From Verrucomicrobiales bacterium (GTDB lineage Bacteria; Verrucomicrobiota; Verrucomicrobiia; Limisphaerales; UBA9464): a DNA stretch of 64,000 bases. Made by a program: the position numbers and the translations under genes. The notes below the pieces were generated by a model. The model was not told the origin of the DNA, searched no databases, and worked only from the letters and a program-made list of their open reading frames with translations. The stretch spans positions 1-64,000 of the forward strand of contig JAIYBC010000052.1 of assembly GCA_027488845.1 (NCBI GenBank). Reading direction: 5' to 3'. Each line of letters opens with the position of its first letter. The first letter of the stretch is position 1. Of this stretch, positions 56,610-64,000 are shown one piece after another.

Positions 56610-59600
56610 TCAGGTTTCCGCCAGCGGCAGGCTGAATTCCACGCGGGTTCCGCCCGCTTCCGGCCGGGTGATGAGGGCCTCACCGCCGATGCGGGTGAGG
56701 CGTTGGCGCATGTTGGACAGGCCGTCGCTCGTCGTGCTGACGCCGGCCGGGTCGAAGCCGCGGCCGTTGTCCTCCACGACCACCTGAAGCGGGCCTCCGT
56801 CGGCGCGGATGCGCAGGTGGACCTCGGTGGCCGCCGCATGTTTCACCACGTTGGCGAGTGCTTCCTTGAAGGCGAGGAACAGTTGGTGCCGTCGGTCGGA
56901 GGCGATGGGCTGCGCGGGGATGCCGGGTGCGATGTCGAAGCGCAGGCGGATCCCGGCCGGGCGCAGGGCGGCGTCGGCGTGTTGGCAGAGGTAGTCCACC
57001 AGCCCGGTGGTGGTGTCGTGCCGCGGGTTCACGGCCCACACGAGCTCGTCGAGTTTGGCGACGATCTCGCGGGAAAGTCCGGTCACCTGGCTGAGCCGGG
57101 CCTCCGTCTGTGCCGGGCCCTCGGGTTCGTCCAACGGCGGCGAGCCGAGCAGGGTGAGCTGGGTCAGGGCCGAACCCACGTCATCGTGCATGTCCCGGGC
57201 GATGCGGACGCGTTCGCGTTCCACCGCCGCCTGCTGTGCGGCCAGGGCGAGCTGTCGCCGCATGCCCCGTTGCGAGAACCAGCGCACCACCAGGACCAGC
57301 AACAGGACGAGGAGGGCGACCACAGGCACCTGGAACGAGGCCCGCTGCCAGAAGAACGGCAGCACGGTGAAGGCGAGCGAGGCGTTCCGTGCTCCCCATT
57401 CCCCGCCGGGATGGCGGGCACCGACCTCGAAGCGATAGCTGCCGGGGCGGAGCGTGTCGAACATCACGTCCCTCCGCGTGCCGATCTCGGTCCATCCTTC
57501 GCGGAGGCCGGCGAGCCGATAGCGGAAGTGCACCTTGTCCGCTGCGGAGAGGCTCGGAGCGGTGAAGGAGAGGGCGATGCGGGAACTGCCCGCCGGCGCT
57601 TTGCCGCCGGGCGGCAGGCCCACGCCTCCCACCGTGAAGCCGTTGATGAAGGTGCGGGGCGGCACGGCCTTCGTCTCGATCCGTTCCGGCGCGATGCTCG
57701 CCAGCCCGTCCAACGTCGGAAACCACAGCCTGCCGTCCTCGCCCATCATGCCGGCGGGCTGCATGCCGCCACGGCATTGTTCGGCCCGCAATCCGTCCTC
57801 ACGTCCGTAGATGATGCAGGGCAGCCGTCCGCTGCCGCTCGCCACCCGCTCGCGGAGATCCCTTCGATGCACCCGGAAGAGGCCGTGGAGTGTGCTGCCC
57901 CAGACATGGCCGGTGCGGTCTTCGACCAGGTGGCAGACGGTGTCGTCGGGGAGTCCGTCCGCCGAGGTGATGACGGTCCCTTTGCCGTCCTTCCAGTAAG
58001 CGAGCCCGCGGTTGGGCGTCCCGATCCATAGCCCTCCGTCCTCGTCCGGCAGGAGCGACCAGATGGATGTACCGGGCAGCCCATTGGTCTGGCCGTAACG
58101 GTCCAGTTTTCCCCCGCGCCAGCGGAACAACCCGCTTCCATGGCTGCCGATCCATACCGATCCATCGCGGGTTTCGGCGAACGCGCGGATATCGAGGGCG
58201 GTGGTGACCAGGGCGGGGCGGGGCGCTTGCGGTTCCAGAACCGAACAACCTTCGTCGCTGCCGATCCACACGCGTTGCCGGGAATCCTCCCAGAGCGCCT
58301 TGACGGAAGTCTCGTTGGGCAGGCCCCGGAAAGGGCGGGTGGCCCGGCCGTCCTGCAGGCAGATCAGACCTCCGCCGCCGCGCGTTCCCACCCAGGTCCG
58401 CTGGCGGGAATCGGTCAGCACGGCGTAGACGAACATGTTGGTCGGGAAGCCCGGGACGGGATGACGCCGCCAAGTGCCGTTCTCGCGGTGGTAGAGCCCG
58501 CCGCCGTAGGTGCCTGCCCACATCCCGCCGTTCCGGTCCGGGCAAACCGTGGTCATCATGCGTTCCGTCATCACCTCGGCCCCTTCCGACATCCCGATGA
58601 CCCGCCGGCTCACGCGGGCCAGTCCGCCCTCGATGCCGGCCCAGATGTTTCCCGCCGAGTCGCGGACCACGGCCAGCACCTGATTGCCCGGCAGACCTTC
58701 GTCCTTGGTGAAACGGAGGTATTCCCCGGTGGGGCTGACCCGCCACAGGCCGGTGCCGAACGTGCCGCACCACAAGTTGCCCTGGTTGTCCTCCACGGCG
58801 CCCCATACCTGCGTCCCCGCGGGCCAGGCGATGGTCGTGGACAGGCCGTTCGTGTGCCATCGGCGCAGACCGCCGTCGGCCCAGATCCACAGTCCGCCAT
58901 CCTGCGACGGGAACAGGTTGGAGACATTTGCGGCGACCAGCTTCTGGAAGCGGCCGTGGCGGAAGACGGCGGCTTCCCGTTCCGTGCCCGCGCAGATCTC
59001 CCCATCCGCGTTGCGGCACAAGGTCTGAACCACCCGTCCTTCCAGGCCGGAATCCGCGGGCAGCGGTTCGGGCCGCCCACCGCGAAGACGGGCCACCTTG
59101 CCGTCCTTGGTGATGAACCAAGGCACGCCGGAACCGTCGAGAGCGTGCGTGGACGTGCGGACCGCCCGCAGCATGTCCGCCCAACCGGAGACGACCGGCG
59201 ACCCGCCCGGCGGCAGGGTCAACAGGGCTCCTGAATTGAGGACGAAACCCGGTGTCCCGTCGATCCGGCCCCAGAGGAAACGGGCGTGTTCCTCGTCCTT
59301 TCCGGGTTGCCACCAGGACTTGAACCTGCCGCCGCTCTGCTCGAGGACGTGCCCGTTGTTGCTCACCACCCAAAGCGTTTCGCCGTCGGCGGCCATGCGC
59401 CGCGCGTAGCCGAACGTGGACGCCGGGGTGTCGTCCGGGAAATGGGTGACGAAATGCAGGCCGTCGAAACGGGCGATGCCATTGCGTGTTCCGATCCAAA
59501 GGAATCCGTCACCGGTCTGCTCCAACGCGTTGACGCTGTTCTCCGGGAGTCCGTCCTCCGTGCGCCATGTGGTCAGCATGTAGTCTCCGACGCCAACGGA

Positions 59601-59702
59601 CGCCGGCACCGAGAACAGGGGCCCCGCCAGCAGGAACAGCAGCGAAAGCGCCGCCTGGAGGATCGGGCGCAGCCCGGACAATGGACGGGGTACAAACCAC
59701 AT
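56610..59702 (-). CDS. Two-component-propeller histidine kinase (Reg_prop, Y_Y_Y, HisKA_3)
   Basis: A 1030-residue membrane kinase. A signal or anchor (LQAALSLLFLLAGPLFSVPA) is followed by periplasmic two-component-propeller repeats (about 40-680, TEDGLPENSVNALEQTGDGF, LWIGTRNGIARF, DSRQRTWVGTRGGG). A Y_Y_Y domain lies at about 690-785 (FRYRLAGLREGWTEIGTRRD). One helix at about 793-811 leads to HisKA_3 with His839 in RIARDMHDDVGSALTQL, and to HATPase with VVVEDNGRGFD and GLSNMRQR. This layout is that of hybrid sensors of Bacteroides that read oligosaccharides, without the AraC output. The ligand is probably a carbohydrate; a GH10 xylanase is 1.7 kb away. It forms an operon with the NarL-type regulator. 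Confidence 0.94.
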   Translation of the reverse strand: MWFVPRPLSGLRPILQAALSLLFLLAGPLFSVPASVGVGDYMLTTWRTEDGLPENSVNALEQTGDGFLWIGTRNGIARFDGLHFVTHFPDDTPASTFGYARRMAADGETLWVVSNNGHVLEQSGGRFKSWWQPGKDEEHARFLWGRIDGTPGFVLNSGALLTLPPGGSPVVSGWADMLRAVRTSTHALDGSGVPWFITKDGKVARLRGGRPEPLPADSGLEGRVVQTLCRNADGEICAGTEREAAVFRHGRFQKLVAANVSNLFPSQDGGLWIWADGGLRRWHTNGLSTTIAWPAGTQVWGAVEDNQGNLWCGTFGTGLWRVSPTGEYLRFTKDEGLPGNQVLAVVRDSAGNIWAGIEGGLARVSRRVIGMSEGAEVMTERMMTTVCPDRNGGMWAGTYGGGLYHRENGTWRRHPVPGFPTNMFVYAVLTDSRQRTWVGTRGGGGLICLQDGRATRPFRGLPNETSVKALWEDSRQRVWIGSDEGCSVLEPQAPRPALVTTALDIRAFAETRDGSVWIGSHGSGLFRWRGGKLDRYGQTNGLPGTSIWSLLPDEDGGLWIGTPNRGLAYWKDGKGTVITSADGLPDDTVCHLVEDRTGHVWGSTLHGLFRVHRRDLRERVASGSGRLPCIIYGREDGLRAEQCRGGMQPAGMMGEDGRLWFPTLDGLASIAPERIETKAVPPRTFINGFTVGGVGLPPGGKAPAGSSRIALSFTAPSLSAADKVHFRYRLAGLREGWTEIGTRRDVMFDTLRPGSYRFEVGARHPGGEWGARNASLAFTVLPFFWQRASFQVPVVALLVLLLVLVVRWFSQRGMRRQLALAAQQAAVERERVRIARDMHDDVGSALTQLTLLGSPPLDEPEGPAQTEARLSQVTGLSREIVAKLDELVWAVNPRHDTTTGLVDYLCQHADAALRPAGIRLRFDIAPGIPAQPIASDRRHQLFLAFKEALANVVKHAAATEVHLRIRADGGPLQVVVEDNGRGFDPAGVSTTSDGLSNMRQRLTRIGGEALITRPEAGGTRVEFSLPLAET

Positions 59703-59817
59703 GCGGCGCTAGGCGAAGCGACATTTCCCGGGCATGCCGGTCGACGCTACGGACCGGAGGACGGCAGGCAAGGTTTTCAGCCGACGGGCGCTCCGCAATG
59801 AATTCCCTCTGGGACGG

Positions 59818-59876
59818 CCACGGAGACTCGGAGGACACGAAGGAGTCGTCCGTGGGGTGTTGTTCGTCGTCCGTTG
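59818..59876. repeat. Dispersed palindromic repeat, copy 2
   Basis: CCACGGAG opens and TCCGTGG (59849-59855) closes the hairpin; GTTCGTCGTCCGTTG follows. By eye roughly three quarters of positions match copy 1 at 49994-50052. Confidence 0.75.
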
Positions 59877-59954
59877 TGTGTGTTCGCCTGCGGCTTGGCC
59901 ATTTCGCGACCGATGGCCATCCGTGCTGAAAACTGAAAACTTGAAACTCCTCAC

Positions 59955-59980
59955 TGCCGGCCACGTAGGAGTGGCCGGCA
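59955..59980 (-). terminator. Strong hairpin after the methyltransferase gene
   Basis: TGCCGGCCAC (59955-59964) and GTGGCCGGCA (59971-59980) form a perfect 10-bp stem with a 6-base loop, 24 bases past the stop at 60004. On the minus strand it is followed by GTGAGGAGTTTCAAGTTTTC. It could be a terminator or a mobile repeat unit. Confidence 0.6.
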
Positions 59981-60003
59981 CCCCAAGCGCCTCGGGCCGC
60001 GCC

Positions 60004-61107
60004 TCAACCGTGGCGTTCGAACAGGAAGACGCCTTCCTGTCCGCTTGGATCCACCTGCTGGAAATGCAGCGTCAGGCCGGCGTCCTGGGCCAGGGTTTCC
60101 ACCGCGGACGGTGTCAGGCGCAGGCTCTGGAAGGCGGTGATCGGTCGGCCGGCTTCCCATTCGACCGGCGCCTTTCCGGGTAGCCGGACGGTTCGGTCCT
60201 CGGTCGGGGTCCACTGGAATCGGATCCGGGAGAGTGTCGATCCCGGCACCGGCACCGCCTCCACGGCGCACGCCAGTTCCTCGGCGACTCCGAAGATCCC
60301 ATGGAGATCGAAGAACGCCCCGACCCATTCCCGCGTTTCCCGGTTGTCGTATTGCGGGAGGATCCCCGGCAGCCCGTTCCTCAGCTCGGTTTCGGAAGCG
60401 AGGTTCGCGCTCACCAGCACCAGGTCGCCCGGTTCCGTCCACGAGCGGATCAGCGACCACGCGGTGGTCACGGGCATGTTGGGAAGCATTCCCAGGAAGA
60501 AGAGCACCCTCCGCGGCCGCGTTGACTCGGAGCCGGCTTCGTCCGCGGCGAGCAGTCGTCGGCACCACGAAGGGGACATCGGCGTGGCCTCGAGGTCGAT
60601 GACTCCGGCGTGGGCCGCGCAGGTCGGGGAGACGCGGTCGCGGCTGACCATCGCCAGCGAAGGGCTGATGTCGATCAGGAGCGCCGACTCCGGTTGGCGG
60701 CGGAACAGCCCGAGGCACTGTTCCTCCTTCTGGCCGCCCCCGCAGCCGAGGGAGACGAGGTTCCAACGCTGATCGCCGATGGCCCGCTGGAGCTCCTCGA
60801 AGGCGGCTTCGTAAAGGGAACCGACCTGGGAGCTTTGCCGCGCGGGCGACCAGGCTTCATGAAGGGCCAGCCATTTCATCGACTGGTGTGGCGAAACGTA
60901 GAGCGCGCCGGCAGGCACGACGCCGGCCTGCAGCGAACGGTGCAGCCGGGAGAGCTGCGGCATCATCCGGGCCGACGGATCCATCCAGATCGCCAGGGCC
61001 TCATCCTCCGGGCTTCCGACTGCGGGGGAAAGGGCGTGGGAGATCACGAATGGGTGGAGGCGGCGCAGGAAGGGCGGAACGGCATCGGTCTCGCACCTAA
61101 GCGGCAC
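60004..61107 (-). CDS. EgtD-like SAM-dependent methyltransferase
   Basis: A 367-residue class I methyltransferase. The SAM motif is NLVSLGCGGGQKEEQCL (about 116-132), followed by an acidic strand end ALLIDISPSLA (about 143). The segments VLFFLGMLPNMP and LVLVSANLA, and an insert with YDNRETREWVGAFFDLHG, resemble the L-histidine N-alpha-methyltransferase (EgtD) family more than others. I cannot see the full EgtD substrate pocket. The substrate is unknown, and no egtB is in the window. It is divergent from the xylanase gene. Possible alternatives are small-molecule or peptide methyltransferases of the same superfamily. Confidence 0.7.
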   Translation of the reverse strand: MPLRCETDAVPPFLRRLHPFVISHALSPAVGSPEDEALAIWMDPSARMMPQLSRLHRSLQAGVVPAGALYVSPHQSMKWLALHEAWSPARQSSQVGSLYEAAFEELQRAIGDQRWNLVSLGCGGGQKEEQCLGLFRRQPESALLIDISPSLAMVSRDRVSPTCAAHAGVIDLEATPMSPSWCRRLLAADEAGSESTRPRRVLFFLGMLPNMPVTTAWSLIRSWTEPGDLVLVSANLASETELRNGLPGILPQYDNRETREWVGAFFDLHGIFGVAEELACAVEAVPVPGSTLSRIRFQWTPTEDRTVRLPGKAPVEWEAGRPITAFQSLRLTPSAVETLAQDAGLTLHFQQVDPSGQEGVFLFERHG

Positions 61108-61399
61108 GGGGGCATCGGGGCAAGGGTTGGATTCCCACCGGATGGAAACGTCACCGGTCCGATGCGCGGGTGTGACCTTCCGCGGAGGTCGGGAAACGAG
61201 GACCCCGCGACGGCCATGCGGGCAGGACCGGAACCGGAACTGGAACCGCCTGCGGAGGATCGGCAGTCAACCGGAGGTCGTGCGATCGCCTTCCGGTTCC
61301 TGCGGTATTGGCATCCGCATCCGCCGGCCTCTTCCAAGGGTCACATTCGGGGCGAGGCGCGGGCGTTGTCGAAGCGGTGGCCTGGCAGTAGCCTTGAGC

Positions 61400-63454
61400 A
61401 TGCTTCCCGTTGGCCGAGTTCTCCTGAAGACGCGGCGTGACCCATGGCGATTCCTTCTGTGCCTCGTCCCCGCCGGCGTTGCGGTGTTCCTTGCGGCGAT
61501 CTCCCTTGCGGCCCAGACGGTCGTCGTTTCCCCGGGCCAGCTGACCGCGTTCACCCTGCAGCGGCCGGACACGGCGTCGGCGACGCGCACGTTGGTGACG
61601 GTCTCCGGGATGCCGTTTTCCCAGGCGGTTCGGGTGCAGACCGTGCGGACGCCCGGCAACCGTTGGGAAATCCAGCTCAACCGCCCGCTTTCCCCGGTAT
61701 TCGCGGCGAACGACGTGCTCGCGGGCGAGATCTGGCTGCGGCGTCTCGACGGCACCAACGCCTCCGCCCTCGTCGAAGGCGTCTTCGAACGGTCGGGAAC
61801 CCCCTACACGCAGTCGCTCACCCGCCTTTGGCTGGCCTCGGGCACGAACTGGACGCGGTTCCGGTTCGCGTTCCGCTGTGTGGAAGCCTACGCCGGCACC
61901 ACGACGGACCGTGCCCAATTCAACCTGCGTCTCGGCTTCCCTCCGCAGACCGTCGAGATCGGTGGCCTTGCGTTGACCAACTTCGGCTCCACGCGTCCGC
62001 TGGCGGACTTCCCCAACGACGTGAACTACTCCGGCCGTGAACCGGAGGCCCCTTGGCGCGCGGCGGCGGCCGATCGCATCGAACGTCTGCGGAAGGCCGA
62101 CCACGCGGTGGAGGTGCTCGACGCGGATGGCTTCCCGGTGCCCGGCGCCGAGGTCCGCGTGCGGTTGCAGCGCCATGCGTTCCACTGGGGCAGCGCGGTC
62201 GATGGCGGCCGTCTTCTGGGATCCTTCGGCACGGTTTCCGACCGCGGGCGGTATCAGGCGGTGATCACGAACTGGTTCAACAAGGTGGTCCTCGAAAACG
62301 ACCTGAAGTGGCCTTCGTGGGAATCGACCACGCCCAACGGACGCACCGCGTTGGCGGCTTTGGATTGGCTCCAGGCCCGAGGGATCCCCTGTCGCGGTCA
62401 CAACCTCATCTGGCCCGGGACCAACTACCTTCCTTCGCGCGTCCGAAGCTCGTTGGCGTCCCGCAACGCGGCGCTCGTCCGCCAGCAGATCGACCAGCAC
62501 TTCACCAACGTGCTCGGGGCGGTGCGCGGGCGGTTGGTGGACTGGGATGTGATGAACGAGATCACCCACGAGCGGGCGGTCCAGGACCTGTTGGGCGACG
62601 ACGAGATGGTCCGCTGGATGCAGTTGGCGAGGAACCTCGACCCGGCGGCGAAGCTGTTCGTGAACGAGTACGAGAACCTCGAGGTGGCCGGCACCGGCAG
62701 CGCCGCGCCGGGCCGGTTCCTGGACGCGTTGCGGTTCCTGAAGTCGCGTGGGGCACCCATGGACGGGATCGGATTGCAGGGACATTTCGGCGGCTTCCTG
62801 CCGGCACCCGAGGACGTGTATGCGCAGTTGGACGCCTTCGCGGAGTTCGGGTTGCCGATCCAGGTGACCGAGTTCGACGTCGCCGTGGGAGACGAGGCGG
62901 CCCAGGCGGACTACGTCCGGGATCTGACCACCGTCGCCTTCAGCCATCCGGCGGTGACGGATTTCCTGATGTGGGGCTTCTGGGCCGGGCAACATTGGAA
63001 GCCCGAGGCGGCGTTGTTCCGGTCGGACTGGAGCCTGCGTCCCGCGGGCGTCGTGTGGAGCAACCTGGTGTTCCGCGAATGGACCACGGACCTCGCCGTG
63101 CGGACCGATCGTGCCGGAAGGGCGGCGTTCCGCGGATTCCGCGGACGTTACTCGATCGAGGTGCGTGTCGGGAACGACGTGGTGGGGACGGCGCTGGCCG
63201 AGCCTGTCGAGGGCGTGCTGAGGGTGCCTCGGGTCACCTTGGAACGACCGAGGTTGGAAGCGGTCCGCGCGGCTTCCGGTGGATTGGAATTCACCTGGCC
63301 GGAAGCGCCGTCGGGCTACCGGATCGAAAGCAGCGTGGACTTGGCCGGAGGGCGCTGGGACCCCATCGCGAAGTCGCCGTTCCTGGAAGGCGGCCTCTGG
63401 CGTTTGGAGATTCCTCCGGAGTCGGGCACACGCTTCTACCGTCTGGTGCGGTGA
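61400..63454 (+). CDS. GH10 endo-1,4-beta-xylanase
   Basis: A 684-residue secreted xylanase. A signal or anchor helix (FLLCLVPAGVAVFLAAISLAAQ) is followed by a beta-rich N-terminal carbohydrate-binding-like domain (about 40-210). The GH10 barrel (about 225-560) has the acid/base Glu387 in DWDVMNEITHERA and the nucleophile Glu491 in QVTEFDVAVGDEA. Substrate residues ENDLKWPSWE and CRGHNLIWPG are typical. A domain of about 60 residues follows, and then a C-terminal module (about 625-684, YRIESSVDLAGGRWDPI to TRFYRLVR) that recurs in two other secreted proteins here. The ATG at 61400 is chosen because it precedes the signal. It is convergent with an alpha/beta hydrolase, possibly an esterase of the same pathway. 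Confidence 0.92.
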   Translation: MLPVGRVLLKTRRDPWRFLLCLVPAGVAVFLAAISLAAQTVVVSPGQLTAFTLQRPDTASATRTLVTVSGMPFSQAVRVQTVRTPGNRWEIQLNRPLSPVFAANDVLAGEIWLRRLDGTNASALVEGVFERSGTPYTQSLTRLWLASGTNWTRFRFAFRCVEAYAGTTTDRAQFNLRLGFPPQTVEIGGLALTNFGSTRPLADFPNDVNYSGREPEAPWRAAAADRIERLRKADHAVEVLDADGFPVPGAEVRVRLQRHAFHWGSAVDGGRLLGSFGTVSDRGRYQAVITNWFNKVVLENDLKWPSWESTTPNGRTALAALDWLQARGIPCRGHNLIWPGTNYLPSRVRSSLASRNAALVRQQIDQHFTNVLGAVRGRLVDWDVMNEITHERAVQDLLGDDEMVRWMQLARNLDPAAKLFVNEYENLEVAGTGSAAPGRFLDALRFLKSRGAPMDGIGLQGHFGGFLPAPEDVYAQLDAFAEFGLPIQVTEFDVAVGDEAAQADYVRDLTTVAFSHPAVTDFLMWGFWAGQHWKPEAALFRSDWSLRPAGVVWSNLVFREWTTDLAVRTDRAGRAAFRGFRGRYSIEVRVGNDVVGTALAEPVEGVLRVPRVTLERPRLEAVRAASGGLEFTWPEAPSGYRIESSVDLAGGRWDPIAKSPFLEGGLWRLEIPPESGTRFYRLVR

Positions 63455-63470
63455 CGGCGCGCCGGCCTGG

Positions 63471-64000
63471 TCACCGGCGCAGTTGCTCGTCGTACCAGTC
63501 GGCGAACTGCGCGAGGTCCTTCTCCATGCCGGGCCATCCGTGGTCCTTGCCCGGCAGGCGGACCAGCTTGTAGGTGGCGCCGACCTCGGCGCACTTCTTC
63601 TGGAAGATCTCGGCCTGGTAGATCGGCACCAGACCGTCGGCCTCGCCGTGGATCACGAGCGTCGGCGCCATCTCCCGGGTGACGTAATGGATCGGGGAGA
63701 TCTCGCGGCCGTACGGGATCCGGGTCTCCAGGACATCGGAGCGGGATCCGAAGGCGCCATGGAACTGGCGTCCGACCTTGCCCACGCCGACCTGGGTGTC
63801 CCCCGGCGCGGACCAGTTGGCGAAATCGGTCGGCGGGAAGAAGCAGGCGACGGCCTGGACGCGGCTGCTCTCGCGGTCGACGGGATCCTTGGCGGCGGGG
63901 TCGCCGTCGCGTCCCTGGGTGCCGAGGGTCAGCGAGAGGTGGCCGCCGGCGCTCGAGCCGGTGATGCCGATGCGGTCGGGGCGGATGCCGTAGTCCGCAG
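63471..64000 (-). CDS. Alpha/beta hydrolase (esterase/lipase type), 5' end outside the window
   Basis: At least 176 residues of the C-terminal part of an alpha/beta hydrolase. The nucleophile elbow ITGSSAGGHLSL is near the window edge. FFPPTDFANW follows, then the Asp region TLVIHGEADGLVPIYQAE, and the His in GKDHGWPGMEKDLAQF. These match the BD-FAE/hormone-sensitive-lipase-like group, which includes feruloyl and acetyl xylan esterases. The frame is open up to base 64000, so the start is missing. It converges with the xylanase gene; a role in removing side groups from xylan is inferred. Confidence 0.88.
   Translation of the reverse strand, partial: ADYGIRPDRIGITGSSAGGHLSLTLGTQGRDGDPAAKDPVDRESSRVQAVACFFPPTDFANWSAPGDTQVGVGKVGRQFHGAFGSRSDVLETRIPYGREISPIHYVTREMAPTLVIHGEADGLVPIYQAEIFQKKCAEVGATYKLVRLPGKDHGWPGMEKDLAQFADWYDEQLRR

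Larger units (their letters stand above)
59703..60003. other. Intergenic region with two repeat elements
   Basis: 301 bases between the propeller kinase and the methyltransferase gene. They hold the dispersed repeat at 59818-59876, a CTGAAAACTGAAAACTTGAAA simple stretch and the hairpin at 59955-59980. No gene is seen. Confidence 0.7.

Overview
The window is a GC-rich, densely coded chromosomal segment that most likely comes from a member of the Verrucomicrobiota (Verrucomicrobiae, Limisphaerales/Pedosphaera-like). The evidence is the combination of a PVC-type heme-binding dehydrogenase-like protein, a DUF1592/DUF1552 pair, a TIGR04073 exosortase-associated lipoprotein, a PEP-CTERM protein, a DUF4912 protein beside a GH57 branching enzyme, and very large secreted multidomain proteins. 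No 16S rRNA or phylogenetic marker set is present, so this is inference. Shine-Dalgarno sequences are weak or absent before many starts, so start choice rests mainly on domain boundaries and signal peptides.

Layout. 1-0.8 kb: a mosaic of direct repeats framing two transposase remnants. 0.8-3.4 kb: a stand-alone receiver protein, an acyl desaturase, and rpoZ-smpB on the minus strand. 3.5-9.8 kb: three large signalling kinases. 10-18 kb: isocitrate dehydrogenase, a 1065-residue heme-binding propeller/HEAT protein, a GalE-like epimerase, an orphan periplasmic sugar-binding protein and myo-inositol oxygenase. 18-28.8 kb: a CotH/lamin-tail secreted protein, a xylose-isomerase-like enzyme, a TauE/SafE permease, a DapA-like aldolase, a Ski2-like helicase and an esterase. 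28.9-33.2 kb: tRNA-Asp, lpxD, tatA, tatC, the TIGR04073 lipoprotein and ispE. 33.2-39.7 kb: an SDR, a MacB-type ABC transporter, and a DUF1592/DUF1552 pair with a Tat signal. 39.9-40.6 kb: an RHH/PIN toxin-antitoxin pair. 40.9-45.7 kb: ppdK, then a SAM-I riboswitch with an explicit terminator/antiterminator controlling a threonine-synthase-like gene followed by a ThiS/MoaD-like sulfur carrier. 45.8-49.3 kb: DUF4912 and the GH57 branching enzyme. 49.6-49.9 kb: tmRNA (ssrA). 50-61 kb: a PEP-CTERM protein, a 1600-residue secreted mosaic protein, a propeller-type histidine kinase with its NarL-type regulator, and an EgtD-like methyltransferase. 61.4-64 kb: a GH10 xylanase convergent with an alpha/beta hydrolase cut by the window edge.

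Connections. smpB and ssrA, the two parts of trans-translation, both lie in the window but 47 kb apart. TatA and TatC lie near a DUF1552 protein with a twin-arginine signal. MIOX, the xylose-isomerase-like protein, the DapA-like protein, the GH10 xylanase and its neighbouring esterase suggest plant-polysaccharide and sugar-acid use. The most interesting unit is SAM riboswitch - thrC-like - thiS-like, which may be a SAM-regulated sulfur-carrier-dependent homocysteine (methionine) route rather than threonine synthesis. A second candidate is a C-terminal module shared by three otherwise unrelated secreted proteins.
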